This document shows, one piece after another, positions 62,105 to 64,000 of a DNA stretch of 64,000 nucleotides (position 1 is the stretch's first letter; the number at the start of each line of letters is the position of its first letter). The notes under the pieces were generated by a model. That model searched no databases and was not told the origin of the DNA. It worked only from the letters and a program-made list of their open reading frames with translations. Both the position numbers and the translations under genes were made by a program. The stretch comes from Pseudomonadota bacterium (lineage in GTDB: Bacteria; Pseudomonadota; Alphaproteobacteria; Rhizobiales; Hyphomicrobiaceae), in NCBI GenBank assembly GCA_023387235.1, contig JAEWIJ010000199.1, forward strand, positions 1-64,000, given 5' to 3'.

Positions 62105-62437
62105 TCACTTGTTGGGAACGACAAGGTCAGGCACGGTCACGCCTTCCGAACGCATCTTGTTGATGACCGTTTTGCCGTCGAACTGTGCCGGCACCGATGC
62201 GCCTTCGGCACGCAGCTTAGCAAAGAACTCTTCGGCGCTGAGCGGCGCTTTGCTGCTGGCGCCCTCGGCCTGCAGTTTGTCGAAGAACTTCTTCGAGTCG
62301 AAGTTGCTCGGCACGGAGGCGCCTTCGAGCTTCAGGCGGTCGAAGAACTTGCCGCTGTCGAAGTTGCTCGACTGAGCGGCAGCTATGCCGGAGGAGAGTG
62401 CCAGAATGATACCGGCTGCAAAGGCTGACGATCTCAT
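62105..62437 (-). CDS. Exported protein with four 20-22-residue repeats
   Basis: A 110-residue protein. After a signal peptide (1-21) it consists almost only of four repeats of the form FDxKKFFDKLxxEGASVPxx (starting near residues 25, 45, 66 and 86), each an amphipathic helix and a turn. The last repeat is most diverged (VINKMRSEGVTVPD). No family was recognised. The repeats could form a small superhelix or bind a repeated ligand in the periplasm. It has its own terminator. Confidence 0.7.
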   Translation of the reverse strand: MRSSAFAAGIILALSSGIAAAQSSNFDSGKFFDRLKLEGASVPSNFDSKKFFDKLQAEGASSKAPLSAEEFFAKLRAEGASVPAQFDGKTVINKMRSEGVTVPDLVVPNK

Positions 62438-62754
62438 GGGTGATCCTTTCGGTACGGGTCGCTCGATGCGTGCGGAGTTGATGCAGGCTTGAGCGCTGGA
62501 ACTCCAGCGTTTGGGCCGCCTCGGTGGTAGCGCATTCGGAGAAGCGTCCAGAGTTAGCCTTCGTAAAGCGCCGCAAAGCTTTGCAAAGGCTGTCCAGCGG
62601 GCGGGATGTGCAACAGCCGGTGCCCCCGGCCCCGTGGCAGGCGATCTTTACGCGGCAGACTTTGCACTTCTTAACTCGCGCGCGTGCCACCGCATCTGCA
62701 TCTCTCTATGAGCGAAGGCTGCATGCGTAGACCTTCCGTAAGCTGCTGCAGTTG
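62438..62754. other. Divergent intergenic region
   Basis: About 315 bases between the repeat protein and the hydrolase gene. Nothing recognisable beyond a GGAT-type site before the repeat-protein ATG. Confidence 0.35.
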
Positions 62755-63756
62755 ATGGGCAAAGCCCGAGGGCGCGAATACATGAGCAGAGGCGTGGGCA
62801 CGCCCCGAACGCCGTGGGATGCCGAGACACAGGCATTTGTTGCGGCGCTTGTGTCGTCGCCGGTTTCGTCGCTACATACGCTTCCCAACGATCGGGCTCG
62901 CAGCATCTTCGCTGGCTTGCAGTCTGGCCCTGTAGCTATGCCTGCGGTTGCGATTGAGGATATCCATGTCCCGCACGGTTCCACCAACGGCATAGACATT
63001 CGCCTCGTCCGCGCACCGTCAGTGGGACGGGATGTGCCTGCGATCGTCTATTGTCACGGTGGCGGATGGATGCTTGGGAGCAAATCAACGCATCAACGTT
63101 TCGCGGCTGAGTTGGCCGCTGGCGTCGGCGGTGCTGTCATTGTCGTCGACTATACGCTGACGCCGGAAGCCAGCTACCCGGTCCAGAACGAGCAGGCCTA
63201 TGCCGTGCTGCAATACGTTCGAGGCAACGCCTCCGCATTTGGTATCGACCAGGACAGAATTGCTGTTGCCGGTGATGGAGCAGGCGGCAACATGGCCGCA
63301 GCTTTAACGCTGATGGCGAAGATACGACGAGGACCTGAGATCCGATTTCAGGCCCTTATTCACCCTGTTCTGGCTGATGTCTCACAGATCGGCTCCTACG
63401 AGACATTTTCAGACGGCCCGTGGCCCAGCAGAGCAACCATGCAGCACTTTCTTGATGCGTACTTGCCGGATGCGCGCGCACGGCGAGACATAACGGCATT
63501 CCCGCTGCTGGCTTCGGTGGAACAGCTCAATGATCTCCCCGAAGCATTGATCATAACCGTTGAGCATGACGTGGTACGAGACGAAGGGGAGGCGTATGCG
63601 CGGAAGCTGATCGATGCGGGGGTCACCGTCACCACAACCCGCTACAGTGGAACGATCCACGATTTCCTGATGTTCAATGGGTTGGCAGAGACTGCGGCAT
63701 CGCGCGCTGCGACGGAGCAGGTGATCGCCGCGTTGCGTGCGTCACTTACCGGCTAG
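62755..63756 (+). CDS. HSL-family alpha/beta-hydrolase homologue lacking the nucleophilic serine
   Basis: A 333-residue protein of the hormone-sensitive-lipase family. The oxyanion HGGGW is at 101-105. The nucleophile elbow, normally GDSAGG, reads GDGAGGN (173-179): the catalytic Ser is Gly175. The Asp (EHDVVRDEGEAY) and His (SGTIHDF) of the triad remain. Activity as an esterase is therefore doubtful; a ligand-binding or regulatory role is possible. The ATG at 62755 follows a TTG. It is monocistronic. Confidence 0.75.
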   Translation: MGKARGREYMSRGVGTPRTPWDAETQAFVAALVSSPVSSLHTLPNDRARSIFAGLQSGPVAMPAVAIEDIHVPHGSTNGIDIRLVRAPSVGRDVPAIVYCHGGGWMLGSKSTHQRFAAELAAGVGGAVIVVDYTLTPEASYPVQNEQAYAVLQYVRGNASAFGIDQDRIAVAGDGAGGNMAAALTLMAKIRRGPEIRFQALIHPVLADVSQIGSYETFSDGPWPSRATMQHFLDAYLPDARARRDITAFPLLASVEQLNDLPEALIITVEHDVVRDEGEAYARKLIDAGVTVTTTRYSGTIHDFLMFNGLAETAASRAATEQVIAALRASLTG

Positions 63757-63780
63757 GCAGCTCATTGGCCGCGCGGCGTC

Positions 63781-64000
63781 TCATTCAACTCCCGATGCTG
63801 CAGAGCGGGATACTTTGCGCACAGGTCGGGCACTTCGCGCTTGTACCTTTAGAGACGCACGAATGTCGTCAAGCAGGGCGCGCGCGATCTCCAAATCCGC
63901 CGTTGCGAAACCTTCGGTAAAGCGGCCATAGACTTCGGACAAGAGATCAGCGGCCTCCTTTGACATGGCCTGCCTGTGCCAAAGCCGCGCGAGACTCGTG
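63781..64000 (-). CDS. 3' end of an adenylate-cyclase-type ATPase/TPR protein (partial)
   Basis: The minus-strand frame enters from beyond the window and includes SLARLWHRQAMSKEAADLLS followed by EVYGRFTEGFATADLEIARA and a stop. The pattern SLARLW...LL-x-x-VYG-x-FTEGF-x-T-x-DL-x-x-A is the typical C-terminus of large class III adenylate-cyclase/predicted-ATPase proteins with TPR-like regions. Only the last ~72 residues are here, so domain content upstream is not visible. It converges on the hydrolase gene. Confidence 0.6.
   Translation of the reverse strand, partial: TSLARLWHRQAMSKEAADLLSEVYGRFTEGFATADLEIARALLDDIRASLKVQARSARPVRKVSRSAASGVE

Noticed and set aside
1..64000. CRISPR array.
   Set aside because: No regularly spaced short repeats were seen anywhere.

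Overview
The window looks like an alphaproteobacterial chromosome of the Bradyrhizobium/Rhodopseudomonas/Afipia type. The evidence is high-GC coding sequence, an HWE-family histidine kinase, FixK/FNR-type 14-bp palindromes in front of small c-type cytochromes, DUF883, CBS-BON and Usp stress proteins, and several L,D-transpeptidases. No rRNA, convincing tRNA or CRISPR array was seen.

Region 1 (1-22.3 kb) is a defence and mobile island. The window opens in the last codons of a serine recombinase. A diverged direct repeat (41-175 and 6939-7075) brackets a cassette with a YcaQ-like DNA glycosylase, a 1339-residue P-loop NTPase with a C-terminal PD-(D/E)XK nuclease, and a small unknown protein. 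Next is a DISARM-type locus: a 940-residue protein in the drmE/drmD position, a drmA helicase, a drmB DUF1998 protein and a drmC phospholipase-D protein, packed with 4-nt, 1-nt or near-zero spacing. Facing it, and overlapping drmC antisense, is an adenine-methylase gene translationally coupled to a Fic gene. The mix of an adenine methylase, a non-SNF2 fourth subunit and a coupled Fic protein matches neither textbook DISARM class. Broken or truncated genes follow (21.1-22.3 kb).

Region 2 (22.5-42.3 kb) is a stress and microoxic region: thioesterase, Rnk-like factor, APC permease, truncated TspO, Ntn hydrolase, L,D-transpeptidase, response regulator, cupin, CinA-type amidase, DUF883/holin-like/YihY membrane genes, EF-hand protein, HWE kinase, frameshifted universal stress protein, Spy-like chaperone, CBS-BON protein and seven small c-type cytochromes, one fused to TPR repeats. 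Five FixK/FNR-like boxes lie in front of five of these units, which suggests a low-oxygen regulon.

Region 3 (43.1-49.9 kb) has an outer-membrane porin divergent from an aspT-asdA-aspT operon, an aspartate:alanine exchange and decarboxylation cycle that generates proton motive force, with two different antiporters.

Region 4 (49.9-64 kb) is a long minus-strand cluster of envelope and exported proteins: hydrolase remnant, membrane protein, L,D-transpeptidase, outer-membrane protein, secreted lipase-like hydrolase, Tat-exported GH31 glycosidase, two membrane proteins and two secreted proteins. A LuxR-type regulator lies divergent to it. An HtrA-like protease, a secreted 22-residue-repeat protein, an HSL-type hydrolase lacking its nucleophilic serine, and the 3' end of an adenylate-cyclase-type ATPase gene follow. 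A second diverged repeat pair (49.9 and 60.4 kb) brackets most of this region.
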